In this document: positions 33,184-44,416 of the stretch, one piece after another
Layout of the letters: every line of letters starts with the position of its first letter
Position numbering within the stretch: position 1 is the stretch's first letter
Origin: Daphnia carinata
Lineage: Eukaryota > Arthropoda > Branchiopoda > Diplostraca > Daphniidae
NCBI RefSeq assembly: GCF_022539665.2
Contig: NC_081334.1
Coordinates: 5,364,424-5,428,423 of the forward strand
Reading direction: 5' to 3'
DNA length: 64,000 nt
Notes under the pieces: model-generated
Told to the model about the DNA's origin: nothing
Databases searched by the model: none
Seen by the model: the letters and a program-made list of their open reading frames with translations, nothing else
Program-made: the position numbers and the translations under genes

Positions 33184-36100
33184 ACCGTTCTAATATGTCC
33201 CTTCCTCCTAAAGGCCTTGACCATTTTTGCCCGCCATTTTTTCCTAACTCTTCCTCCAATAATCCCTTTGTTTTTCAATGTGGCAAACAGGAATTTAGTT
33301 GGACGTTTTCTGCCGATCTGGCAAGTGGGTGTCGAGTTTTGGCTCCAATTAATTGTCCAAGTGGCCGGACAAAGACAAATGGAAAACTGTTCTTGTTTTG
33401 TGCGGGCGTGTGTGTTCGTGATTCGGTGACGTAGTTCAATCGTGTGGCCATAGACACTCCTAGTACCTGCAACTGCTGTACACATTGGACATTTCAGGTA
33501 GATGCATGTTACGTATATCTATATATCATAAAATAAGATTGTGTGTGTGTGTGTGTATGTGTCGTATAGCAAAATTCAAAATGTCGGGTAACGAGAATGT
33601 TCTGTTCTTGACTTGTTTTTAAAAATGTCTTTTTCGACAACGTAACATCACCTGCTCACGTTGACAAAAAATGATATTCAAATCGTAAAAGAAAATGTTT
33701 TACGACCTTTTTTTTCCCTGTTGTTGGATGTGACGCAACATAACAAGGTGCTAGCGTGAGGTTGTAGGAGGAATGCGGTGGCCTATGGCAGATGCCACCC
33801 ATTTTGACGCCTGCAAGTGTCGACAGTCAAAAGCTGTTTGGTTGTACCGTTTTGCACATCCCCCCCTTCCATTTCTTTCATTCTCATTTTGAATACGCTC
33901 GAGCGAGCCTCGCATTTTTTCCCGTACAAGTATGGGCCACTTTTTTTTCGTGAGGGGGCGTTCAAAATTTGTATATGCGAGTTCTATAGCTCTTGGATGC
34001 AAATTGGTGGGAGGGGGGGGGAGAGAACAGCAGGAACACACTGACACAATCACACACTCCGATACAAACGGTGCCATTATGTCTGTGTGTCAGAGACAAA
34101 TCGGGGCCATCAAAACACAAAAAAAAAAAGGAAACTCAACTGTCGAGTGAGCTGCCCCAGCGGCCGGGACGATTAAATTAACATAATGACCCCTCCTTTT
34201 TATTTATTTTTTTTTTCATGCTCTAAGTCGAGTCTGTCCTGTTTTTCTTTTCATTCTATCGATAGAGAGGGAGGATATTATACACATCTGTGTAACAAAT
34301 CTGCCAGAGTGAGCTCGGTGCTCCATAAAGATTACATTTATAGTCTGCATTTTGAGCTGCGGATGCTCTGTCTGTATTATTCACTCTCTTGTTTCTATAA
34401 GGTGGTGTGCAAGTCCATATAACTAGACCATAAGGGGACCGTCACAGGCCTGTCCTGCAACGTTAAGTATTGTAACAGCAGACAGCTTCTAAGGGGTCGT
34501 CGAGATATTTATCTGGTGACATGTTGGGGCGTTGGCTGTGTGCCGAGAGGGTCCTCTTATGGACGATTCTTGTCCGTACGTTGGCATTGATCTAGTTCCT
34601 TTATTTAGATATCCACTATCGCTTATGGAAAACAATCCAGTCTTGATTATATCCCCGTATAGGCTGAACGCCATTTACATTTCCATCTATCAATAACAGT
34701 TTTTTTTTTATATGATTTCCCCTCGCTTACAAGAGAATATAAAAAAAAAAGCGCATTACAAAATAAAGAATGGTCGATCTGTAGCTATAAATATACCGGA
34801 AAACGGGTGACGTAAAAAGAAAAGAAAAAAAAAACGATAGTAAAAAGGGAAACTGACTTGCATACGTGGGAGGTTGGAGGGGAGGGGGATAAAGTAGGTA
34901 AGGAGACACATCCAAAAAAATTTGTAAGCCAATCAAGTGACTTATTGTCACCGGAAAAACGCATCGCTATTGAACGCAACCTCGGTGACTGTAACAAAAA
35001 TAATAATCATAATAATAAAAATACAAAGTTGCTGATTATTGTTGGGGGGTGTAGCATAGCAGCCGATAGGGAATCAAATACAGGGGCCTATGTATTTCAT
35101 TCCGGGCTGTTGTGTAGCCGCCTGTGCTTGCGCTCAGTAGGGATACACGCACTAGTTTGAAAATAAAGGAAGGATGCTGCTGACAGACCATCTGCAGTTG
35201 GTACATACATCGTCAGTATCATCAATAGAGAACAAGCCATTTCCTTTATTCTTTTCTCATTGAAAATGGCCCTACAAAAAAAAAAAAAAAATTGGTTAAA
35301 TAAAAAAAAAAAAAAAAAAAAAAGAGGGGGCGGCTTTATTGTCGAGTGGCGGCCGGATTGAACAACCTAAACGCGCGCATACAAAAAAAAAAAAATTGAA
35401 AATCCCACACGCATGTGAAAGAGAACTGCTGTTGCTCTCCTTTTTTTTATTTTATTTTTGCTCTCCCCGTACGGTAACACAACAGATTGATTGAAATAGA
35501 ATTTTTCTTTTGAATGTTGCGGTGTAGTGTGCGCGAGCGGGAAATCGAAAAAAAAAAAACCAGTTGTCGAATGATGAGTGATTCGAAACCAAATTGCCAG
35601 AGCTGACAGCAGACAAGTTTTTTAGATTCCAAAAGCCGCACGGATGAATGGAGTAATGCGCTCCGTCTGAGCCCCACTTCACGCTCTCTCTCTTTCGCTT
35701 TTGTCGATCCGTGTCCATTCAATCAAGTGATGGTCGTTGATAGAGCAATTCCCCGTTTTTTTTTTTCTTTTTATTCCACAATTCTTGTTCGTTCATTTTG
35801 TTTTATTCTTTCTACTTTTCCCGTTTTTTTATTCGAATTTGGGGAGCGTGTGGTTTTTTTTTTTTTTTCCTTTTATCGTTCTGTTGAAATTTGTCGACGA
35901 CTATTTTGGAGCCGTCATCACATCCTATAAGCGGTCTTCTCTCTTAAATCGTTTTTGTCGTAAAAAAAAAAAAAAAATAAGAGAAGAGAAAATAATCAAT
36001 AACAAAAGTGTGTGCGAAACGCGAAAAGTCCGAGGTGCGGAATGACACACTGCGTTCGAGCCCCCGCGGCGCCTACTTTTTATTTTTTCATTTTTAAAAA

Positions 36101-36948
36101 GAAAATAATGCCGACTGTTTTTGTTAATGTGTTACGACTTTGGCTGAACGTATGTAGACCTTTTCACGAAAAAAAAAAAAACTAACAAACTTACAGAATA
36201 ATAAATAGCGTTTTCGACCCCCGCCGTACAGTCAAATATAATGAAGGAAATCTATTTCCTCATTGAATTTTGCCGGTGCGTTTTCTTTTTGCAACACATT
36301 CGAGAATATTCATTATTATTCAAAACACACACACCATTTTTCATGTATCGAGGGGGGGTGAAGAAAAGGGGAAAATGAAAAAAAAAGAAAGAAAAGGACG
36401 GAATCCTGCTGAGTTCGCACGGTATGTGCGTACACATACGTAACGTCCAGCATTTCCGAGCAGCGGGGCTCTTTTTTTTTTTTTTTTCCATTGGAATTCG
36501 AGAGGTGTCGGGTGAAAGTGCTCGCGTAGCAAGTATGCATGTAACGCAAGTCAGACTTAGGGACAGTGTACCATGAAAAAATAAGAACGGTCGATCTGCA
36601 ATTTTTAACCCGTGAGAAAGACGAAACACGACCGAGAAAATAGAATCAACCGTTTCGATTGTATTTGACTTAATCCCGACGAAAGTAAATGCCACGCTAT
36701 TTTTGCGCAAGGTGAGACACGCAGGTAAGATGAGCGTGACTCGATCCAGCGGTTCAAATGAAAAAGAAAATTGCCCACTCGAGAATTTGACACACGATCC
36801 CTAACGCTGTAGCTATGCAACATTGCGCACACAACACATTACCTGCTACTTAACCTACCTAGGCAAAAGGTGATGAATACCACACCGGATTTCCAATACA
36901 AACTATCTAGTAAAATAAATCCTGCATATGTTATTAAGAACTACCCAA

Positions 36949-36971
36949 AGAGAGAGAGAGAGAGAGAGAGA
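36949..36971. repeat. (AG)n microsatellite
   Basis: Dinucleotide tract followed by an A-run in the intergenic region. Confidence 0.9.
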
Positions 36972-38578
36972 AAAAAAAAGAGGGTGGTGCACACAAGGGC
37001 GAAGAAGAGGAACTACATCAGCGTTTCATCCCACACACACCAACGGCCGTTTCTTTCTTTTTTTTTTTTTTTTTTTTTCCTTATAGCGTAGACGCATAGA
37101 TTGTTTTCTGACGATGGTCCTTATAAGGTGTTAAACACTTTTCTAAAAAAAAAAATAAATAAATAAAAAGGAAATTTCCACGTAGCATATCCGTGTGGAT
37201 CACATATGCAGGTCATTATAATCTGGCCCTGTGTGTGTTCACATAGTGACTCCACCACTGGTTGATTAATAAAGGCGTGTGAAGTTTTCTTTCTTCTTCT
37301 ATCCGCGTTCAGGGGGAGGGAATCAACTACCTGATCGGCCAAAGGGAAAGAGCTCTACAATCATCGTTGCTGCTGTCTGCGCGCGTGTTCTCCTTTTTTT
37401 TTGTTGTTGTTGTTGTTCACGGCTAACGATTTAGCCCAATGACGTCCTTATTAGATTATTGTTGCCAGGAGGGATCGTAGGAAGTCTGAAAATGTTTGTT
37501 TTGTTTGTGTTTCTTTTGAAGAGGTGATGGAAGTCGCCACCTGCGTTTGGAAAAACAAAAATAGAACGTTCCTTCATAGTTGTGTATTTATTATTTACAA
37601 AAAAAAAAAATATGGATGTTGCAGCCACAGCGCAATACAGTCCCGTTATTTATTTTTCTATAGATTTTTAGGCATGTTGTGCTCCATACTTGTAGACACA
37701 GTGACTTGTTTGTTTGCATTCTTTCGCTGCTTGTGTAATAACGCGGCGACAAGAGTTACAGCCTTTGTGGGGAGGATCGCGATTCACCTTTTGCGGCTTC
37801 ACTTACCGCAATCATTTCTCACTGAAACAAGTTGGCATTTTTTTTTTCTTTTCTTTTTTGAGCACGACAGCACCGAAAGGGGCCTCTGTGTATCTATAGC
37901 CCCCAACTGTCAAGAAGAAAGGAGAGGCAGTACTTGTGTTTTCGGTTAGAAGGCCAGCGTATATATGTGGCAGTAAGTGCAACTCTCCACGCGATTTACT
38001 TTGAATGAGTATTCTCATTTTTTTTTTTTTTTTTTCTTTTTCTTCTAACCAATGAGGATGGCAGAAAGAAAAAAATTGATGACGTTCTTGGCCTGCTTTC
38101 TACCCTTTTTTTTTTTTTTTGAAATTTATTTGTTTGCTTTTTTCAAGTTTGGGGCTAGCACGCACCGGCTTACGTATTATAAGCTTCTCTTCAAATTCAT
38201 TTTGGAGGACTCGATTCCGTTTCGTGAGTCACGGACCCATTGAAATTCAGTCAGCGAAAAATTAAGGATAGTTTGTCGTTCTTTTTTTGTTGTTGTTGTT
38301 GTTGTGGCGATTCAGGGTAATCTGACATCGTCATCCAAATGATGCGATGACACGAGAAAGTGGAAAACTGTAGGAGAAAGAACGCCAACATTTTGATGAT
38401 CAAAAAAAAGCCGCGATAACTATTCGTTTTTTTTTTTTAAATTTCTTATATGCTCATTTCAATTGGGTTGGCAAGTACAAAATGAAAAGGTCATTTTTTT
38501 TTTTTTTTAAACTTTTCAATTGTCTCGAGATTACCATCGACCCCGTGCTGTTTTTGGGGTGAGGCAGAATTCACCTGG

Positions 38579-38592
38579 CCACCAGGTGGCAC
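38579..38592 (+). promoter_or_regulatory. candidate CTCF binding site
   Basis: CCACCAGGTGGCAC fits every position of the CTCF core written as CCASYAGRKGGCRS. It sits between the two divergent genes, about 26 kb upstream of insc and 5.8 kb upstream of ODAD3, as an insulator might. It overlaps a pair of inverted E-boxes (CACCTG at 38572-38577 and CAGGTG at 38583-38588). Binding is inferred from the motif alone. Confidence 0.4.
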
Positions 38593-40674
38593 TAGCTCTT
38601 CAACGAACGTTGGAAATTGCGTGCCCATTTTCTATTTCTCCGTTTCTTTTCATCATACCCGTTTTTTTTTTTTTTTTTTGGTTTTATTCATGGCTTTGTT
38701 TTGTTGTCTTTTCGGCCAATAAGACAAACAGCGCTGCCACTCGACTTCCTCTTGTAAAGAAAACAAACAATAAACAAGAAAAACGGATAGAAAAGAAAAG
38801 AACATTCTCCTGAAACGAGATGGGCTATCTGCAAAAGCCAACAGAGTCTATACCTGCGACCGTAATGACCCAATCAAATAACAACAGTCGTCTTTTTTCT
38901 CCAAGGATCCGGCTTCGTTTTTCTATTATAACCGTTACAGACACACACTCACGTTTTCTTACACCAACCATATGAATATGGTAGCTCCTTTTTCTTCTTC
39001 TTTTTTTTTTTTTTTAAATTTATGTTTATATTATTGCTGGCGTCTACATAAGAAAGAATATTTTTTAAATAGGATACACACGGAGATGGAAAAGGGGAAG
39101 AAAGGGGGGCGCGAAAGAAAGAGAAAAAAAAATGACCAGTAGCTTCGCTTTTTTTTGTGTGTGTGTGTGCGTATAGATCCCGGAACAACAACAATTGGAA
39201 AAGAATAATAGTTTTTAAAATGTGTTTTTTTTTTTTTTTTTTTTTTCTAAAAGACGAGTCTATAATAATAAGAAATCCGGGGGCTGTGCATGTGTGGGGT
39301 TGAATGTTTCTTTTTGAATGCATGTAATAAAAATAAATAGTAGTAAGACACATCACACAGCCTTCCTTTTTTTTTTTTCTCTTTTATTTCTTGCTGTATT
39401 ACGATCCGTTCGCAGCAAAAATAAAAGAAATAATAAAAAAAGAGTAAGTTGTCCTTCAAAAAAAAAAAATGTTCTTGAATATCAACTGAAGAAAAAAAAA
39501 AGTTTTTGTTAGATTTCAATAGTAAAAATAGCAAAATAAAAAAAATGGTAACAATATATCAAGAGGAAGTGCCTATAGATAACAAAAATATCGAAACTAA
39601 GTAATAAAAAAAAAAAATTTTTTTTTTTTTTTGAGGCTCGACAATTATAACAATAGCTGCTGGAAACATGGGAGTGTCTTCCCTCTACGTCACTTTTTTT
39701 TTTCCTCTTTTATATTCACCGTCCTCGAAAAGAAGAAGAAAAAAAAATTGTATACAGTGTACACTAGTTGTGGTACTAGTATGAACTACTGTGTTCGTCT
39801 AGTATTTCTACCACTTGTCGATGGGATATTCTTTATCTGATCAGTCCAGCGGTTATATCTCTCTCTTTTTTTTTTTTTTTATACCCATTTATTTTCATCT
39901 TGGGTGTACATGCCCATCCTAGAGAATCTTCTCCCCTTCAATATCAACATTGTCAGTATCCAATTTTTTTTTTTTTACGTTTCTTTTCTTCGAAAATGTT
40001 TTTTTTTTTTTTTTTTTTTTCATCATCCGCACTTTGTGTGAGCCCAGCCTCGTAGTTATAAGGCCGGATGGGGTGTGGTGCGGGAAAAAAAAAATGCTAC
40101 TGGTGTAACTAGACGTTAGCCTGTACCCAATTAAAGGACAATATATGTTGTCTATGCCCCCTCCCCTTCTCACAGTATATTTTTTGGGTCTATCTTATTT
40201 TTTCTTTCCCCATTTTTATTTCGAGGGAATAGGAAAATAAGTGCTCTTTTTTTTTTATTTATTTATTTATTTATCTTCCTATTCTTAGAAATACTCTTTG
40301 AACACGACGGGGGTATGTGTAATACCTTATAGATGCGTTCGATCTGATGGGGGTCCGGTGGCAACAAGAGAGGCCAAGAGGACGACCGTTGAGCACCCAG
40401 TGATTCTTCTTTTTAGTGTTTATTATTGACTGTGTGTGTCTTGGGGCTCCTTTCAATCCCCCCTTTTTATTTTAACTTAATGTCCCGGTGTCCGCAGTTG
40501 TTTTTGTTCTGTCGAATTCAAGCAGCGAACAAACGCCAAAAGGGGGAAAGAAAAAAAAAAGAGCGTCTGGAATTATTCACGATGACTGTCTTTGATGGAG
40601 GAGCATCTGCCTCCAAAGTCCCGCTATCTCTTTGCTTTTCTCACCGTCTATCATCTGACTAAACTAAACAAAAG

Positions 40675-40696
40675 GAGAGAGAGAGAGAGAGAGAGA
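40675..40696. repeat. (GA)n microsatellite
   Basis: Dinucleotide tract followed by an A-run in the intergenic region. Confidence 0.9.
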
Positions 40697-41003
40697 AAAA
40701 AAAACAAACAAGAAAAAGAGAAAGGGAAAATGATGTTTAAAAAAAAACGTCATCCAATGACGACCGACTTTGAAAATATCAAAATCCCTCATAGCTATTA
40801 TAAAAGCGCTATGCAAATAAAGGCGTGTCTATCACATGAGGGAATAAAAGGTCAAAAAAGAACACAAGGAAGACGCGGCAAGGAATTGAATAGTAATAAT
40901 CAAGAATAACACTATGCACCACGGCGTGTCTTTGTAAGACTTCCCCCCTCCGGTGTAGACACAAATTCACGCCGGCTTTTTTCCGATCTAATGGATGAAT
41001 ACG

Positions 41004-41027
41004 AATAATAATAATAATAATAATAAA
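41004..41027. repeat. (TAA)n microsatellite
   Basis: Trinucleotide tract about 190 bases upstream of the candidate exon at 41218. Confidence 0.9.
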
Positions 41028-41108
41028 TAAAAAATAATAAAAGATTAGAATATTAAATCCATCTTTCTCTTTTAGCAGGAGAGGGGTGGATATCTCTCTT
41101 CACTGTGC

Positions 41109-41142
41109 GTGTGTGTATGTGTGTGTGTGTGTGTGTGTGTGT
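41109..41142. repeat. (GT)n microsatellite
   Basis: Interrupted GT tract about 75 bases upstream of the candidate exon at 41218. Confidence 0.9.
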
Positions 41143-41217
41143 TTAACCCCCTTTTCTAAGTTATATCCATCATCTTCTTTTTGATCAAATAATAAAATCC
41201 CCTTTTTCTCACACTAG

Positions 41218-41310
41218 GACGACAATGATGACGATGATAGGACGAGACTCCCGGATCGACTTCGACGCACGGCAGCCGCTCATCCCTTCTTGTATCCAGT
41301 CACACACACG
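41218..41310 (+). CDS. candidate internal exon, gene unknown
   Basis: A pyrimidine-rich tract ending CACACTAG at 41210-41217 is followed by 93 bases that are GC-richer than the surroundings and free of homopolymers, then a CACACG/GTATGT donor. Two frames are fully open; one begins with ATG codons shortly after the acceptor (MMTMIGRDSRIDFDARQP). The phase does not join cleanly to the first ODAD3 coding exon, so it could be a 5' UTR exon of that gene or part of an unknown gene. Confidence 0.25.
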
Positions 41311-43153
41311 GTATGTTGTTTTTTTGTTTTTGTTTTTTTTATTCTTTCTTCTTCAAATCCTTTTGTGAGCCTGACGAGTTTATATACACCCTTTTTTTTT
41401 TCTTTGCATACGTAATTTTATTTCAAAGGTGTGTTGGGTAGTCAAAGAAAAGAAGTCTCCCGTAGTACGTTACACGGGCGTCCGTTACGGTCATTCATTT
41501 CAGCTCCTTCCCCTCTCTTTCTCTCTGTCTCTCTCTCCCCCCCCCCCCCCCCACCCCCTTCGAACTCGGCGTGCTTTTTTTTTTTCTTTCTTCTTTTACC
41601 TAGACCATCGTGGTGTTATTTTATTCCATATCTATACCTCGACGGGGTCACTTTTGCCTTCAAAAATGTCCTTTGCGCTTTAAAACGTGCCGGGGCAGAT
41701 GGTTGGACGTCCGCCGTCGTCTAGCGTCGCGCTTCTTCTTCTACGTTGTCCCTTTTTTTTTTTGGTGTGTGTGTGTGTGTGGAACTTTGGGTTTGTTTGC
41801 GACTAGGAAAAAAAAAGGGGGGCGACGAGAGAGACCTCACACGTATCTGATAAAGCGCAAAAAAGGAAGGGCTTCACCCATTTCCTTTACGCATATCCGC
41901 ATCTGTCAACGTCGGTGCGCGCATTGCCGTCTCTTTTTTCGTCAACTTTAAAAAGAAAGGTGGGGAGAGAAACGGGCAGAAAATGTTGAAAAGAAGAAAG
42001 GGCGCATTGAAAATGTGTTCCGAAAGCAGCGGTGGCGACGTTGCAAGACAAACGTCATTCGGGTTAATTAATCAAAAGAAATAGAAAAAAAAAAAAGGGG
42101 GGGGGGCTCCTTTCATTTGAGAAAATGTCTGCATGGGCTCGATAGAAATGAGAGGTCCCCATCGTATTTTTTTTTATTTTAAAATTTGTCAGGAAAAAAA
42201 ATGTGTGATAAATGTTTGAATTCATCAATCTCGATAAAAACCGGTTGCACCAGCAATTATTCACGATGTAGGGAAGATACGAGACTGTAAAGTTCTTTGA
42301 TCATTTCATTTTGATTTTTCACACAATGCAAAAGTCTATGCGCAATCCAAAAAAAAAGAATAAAATTTTTATTCGTCCCCGTTCGAAATATGGAAATTGG
42401 CGCGTTGAAAAACATTTATTATTGTTATTTTTTTAAAATTTTTTTTTGATCGAGCCGATGAACTAGACGCCATTCGACGAACCGTTGATTCACATGTCTA
42501 CAACTTGTTCCCATCAGATACGATTTTTTTTTTTTTTATTATTATCGCATCGTTATTTTTCAAGGCAGTTTCTAAATCGTTATCACCATCACGCGCAGCC
42601 GTTGCCGAACATTTTTTAAAATATTTTTTACGAAGACAGAAAAGGGCGGATGCAGACGGAAGCCGAGTTGGGAAAGAAAAAAAAAAAACCAAAAAACTTA
42701 AAAGGATATTTAAGACAGACCCCATGCAGGGCCGACAGAAAAATAGATAACAGCAAAATTATTGAGAAAAACGAAAAAAAAAATAAAATAAATTAAAGAA
42801 AAGAAAGGAAAAAAAAAAAATTAAAAATTAGCGGACACGAAGAAAATTCCTCAAAAAATGTAGGAAATGTTGGTAGTCTAGTTTCACATCGGCTCGATTG
42901 TCCATATTTTATTTTATTTTTTTCAAGGGGGAAGTCTTCTCGATTTCCCTTTGTTTGCGCCGTTTCCTTCCTTCTTTCGACGAAATAATAAAAAAATCTT
43001 GTTATCGTTTTCAATGGTTGAGTTTTGCTTTTCATCCGCAGATGAGTTCACACGTGCTTTTTGATTTTCTCATCACTTTCGCTCGTCATTATGAAAGGAA
43101 ACCTCTCAAACGCATCGCCCTCCCAACTTCCGATACGCGTCGATATCCTTCTT

Positions 43154-43178
43154 TCTTCTTCTTCTTCTTCTTCTTCTT
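43154..43178. repeat. (TTC)n microsatellite
   Basis: Trinucleotide tract about 1.2 kb upstream of the ODAD3 start. Confidence 0.9.
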
Positions 43179-44278
43179 TGGCTAGAAGATGATCACCGAT
43201 CGCTTGCCATATCCGCCCGGCCGCGCCCCAATTGTTTGTCTGTTTTTCAAACTAAGGTTTTCTCCGATTCTTCTCCCTTGAAATGCCCATTGAACTTTTC
43301 AACGTCCGACAGAGGAGCGGCCGCGAAACTCACACGGCAATTCCCCAAGATTTTCGACACCCCCAAAAACAGCAACCGGTGCGCTCGATTATCAGGGGCT
43401 ACCGACTTCCTCTTTCTCTTTTTTTTTTGAAATCTTCTTTTGAACCCGGGTGTGTGTGTGTGTGTGTATCTAATACACACACCTATACTCGATATCTTTT
43501 TTATTATTATTATTATTATGAATTATTTGTAGAAACAGGAAATCGTTTCGAACTGACAAAAAGGACAACAAACACCCTGAGATAGATCGAATGTATTCAT
43601 ATTTTTACGCTGTTTTCTCATCATTTTGATTCGCCTATATATATACCCCACCCTCCCCCACTCCGCCACACGTGAAACAGCCCACCCGACACACCTCCTA
43701 CGCGTCCGTTTATCTCTTTTCTATCCGTGTGTGAATGTTCATTTTTCAAAAATCTCCTCAAAATTTGAGACTCGCATTTTCAAAAGGAAAGAATAAAAAA
43801 AAAAAAAAAAAAAATGATAGGAAAATAAAATAAAAAAAAAGTAGACAACAGAAAACAACATGGATCCGACACGCCCATCTTTTTTAAAGAATCCATCCGA
43901 TCAAAATGTACCCGATATATATATACACAGAGTATTCAATACGTCATTTTTCTATTTTTGCTATTTCATCACTTTCTCTTTACGGCCACGAAAACCCAAC
44001 GTCTTTTTTTTTTTTTTTTCCTTTTGCAGCCCTCGATTCTGACCCCTCCTATTCACACAATTTTGAACGGTGGTCGTTTTTTTTTTTTTTCTAAGAAGAA
44101 AATGTTTTGACCATGACTGACCCAATCTATTACACGGCTGTCGCCTTACGTAATAGCATTCGTCTTAAACTCAACGTAGAAATGGGGGGGAAACGAAGAC
44201 AAAGACTGGGCAATTCAAATCGCAATAAGAATTCAGTGTTTAAAAAAAAAACAAAAAAAAACAACCACCTAAGCGACG

Positions 44279-44292
44279 GTTGTCATGGTAAC
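44279..44292 (+). promoter_or_regulatory. RFX X-box in the ODAD3 promoter
   Basis: GTTGTCATGGTAAC fits the X-box pattern RYYNYYWWRRNRAC at every position and is a near-perfect inverted pair of half-sites (GTTGTC and GTTACC). It ends 51 bases before the ODAD3 start codon, the distance usual for ciliary genes controlled by RFX factors in nematodes and insects. Motif matches alone are not rare in 64 kb; the position in front of a ciliary gene is what makes it convincing. Confidence 0.7.
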
Positions 44293-44343
44293 GTGTTAGT
44301 CAATAACGACGGAGACGGCCGTTGAATCAAACGAGTGAAAGCC

Positions 44344-44416
44344 ATGTTGAAAGCTGGACACTACACGGATCTGCTCCGTCAAGTGAACGAACTCAAACGC
44401 CAACTGCATCTGGTCG
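44344..44416 (+). CDS. ODAD3: ODAD3 coding exon 1 (residues 1-24)
   Basis: It encodes MLKAGHYTDLLRQVNELKRQ and LHLV, the start of the first coiled coil, matching human VAELHKKIQLLEGDRKAF when joined to exon 2. The human protein has about 95 more residues upstream. An in-frame TGA seven codons before this ATG means any longer N-terminus would need another splice form. Donor GTCG/GTAAAG, exit phase 1. Confidence 0.75.

Larger units (their letters stand above)
30001..44240. other. intergenic region upstream of ODAD3
   Basis: No recognisable gene. It contains a 44-bp tandem duplication at 33098-33183, a CTCF-like site at 38579-38592, a possible spliced exon at 41218-41310, and many microsatellites. 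Homopolymer-poor stretches occur at about 32720-33690 and 34220-34690. Confidence 0.5.

Noticed and set aside
36252-36710. Minus-strand 152-codon ORF
   Set aside because: Poly-Phe and poly-Lys segments from A/T runs; no splice or domain support.
43042-43450. Two exon-like stretches (after TTCATCCGCAG at 43041 and after GTCCGACAG at 43311)
   Set aside because: Acceptors look fair, but no convincing donor follows and phases do not connect to the ODAD3 start; all frames are open in the second, so it is not discriminating.
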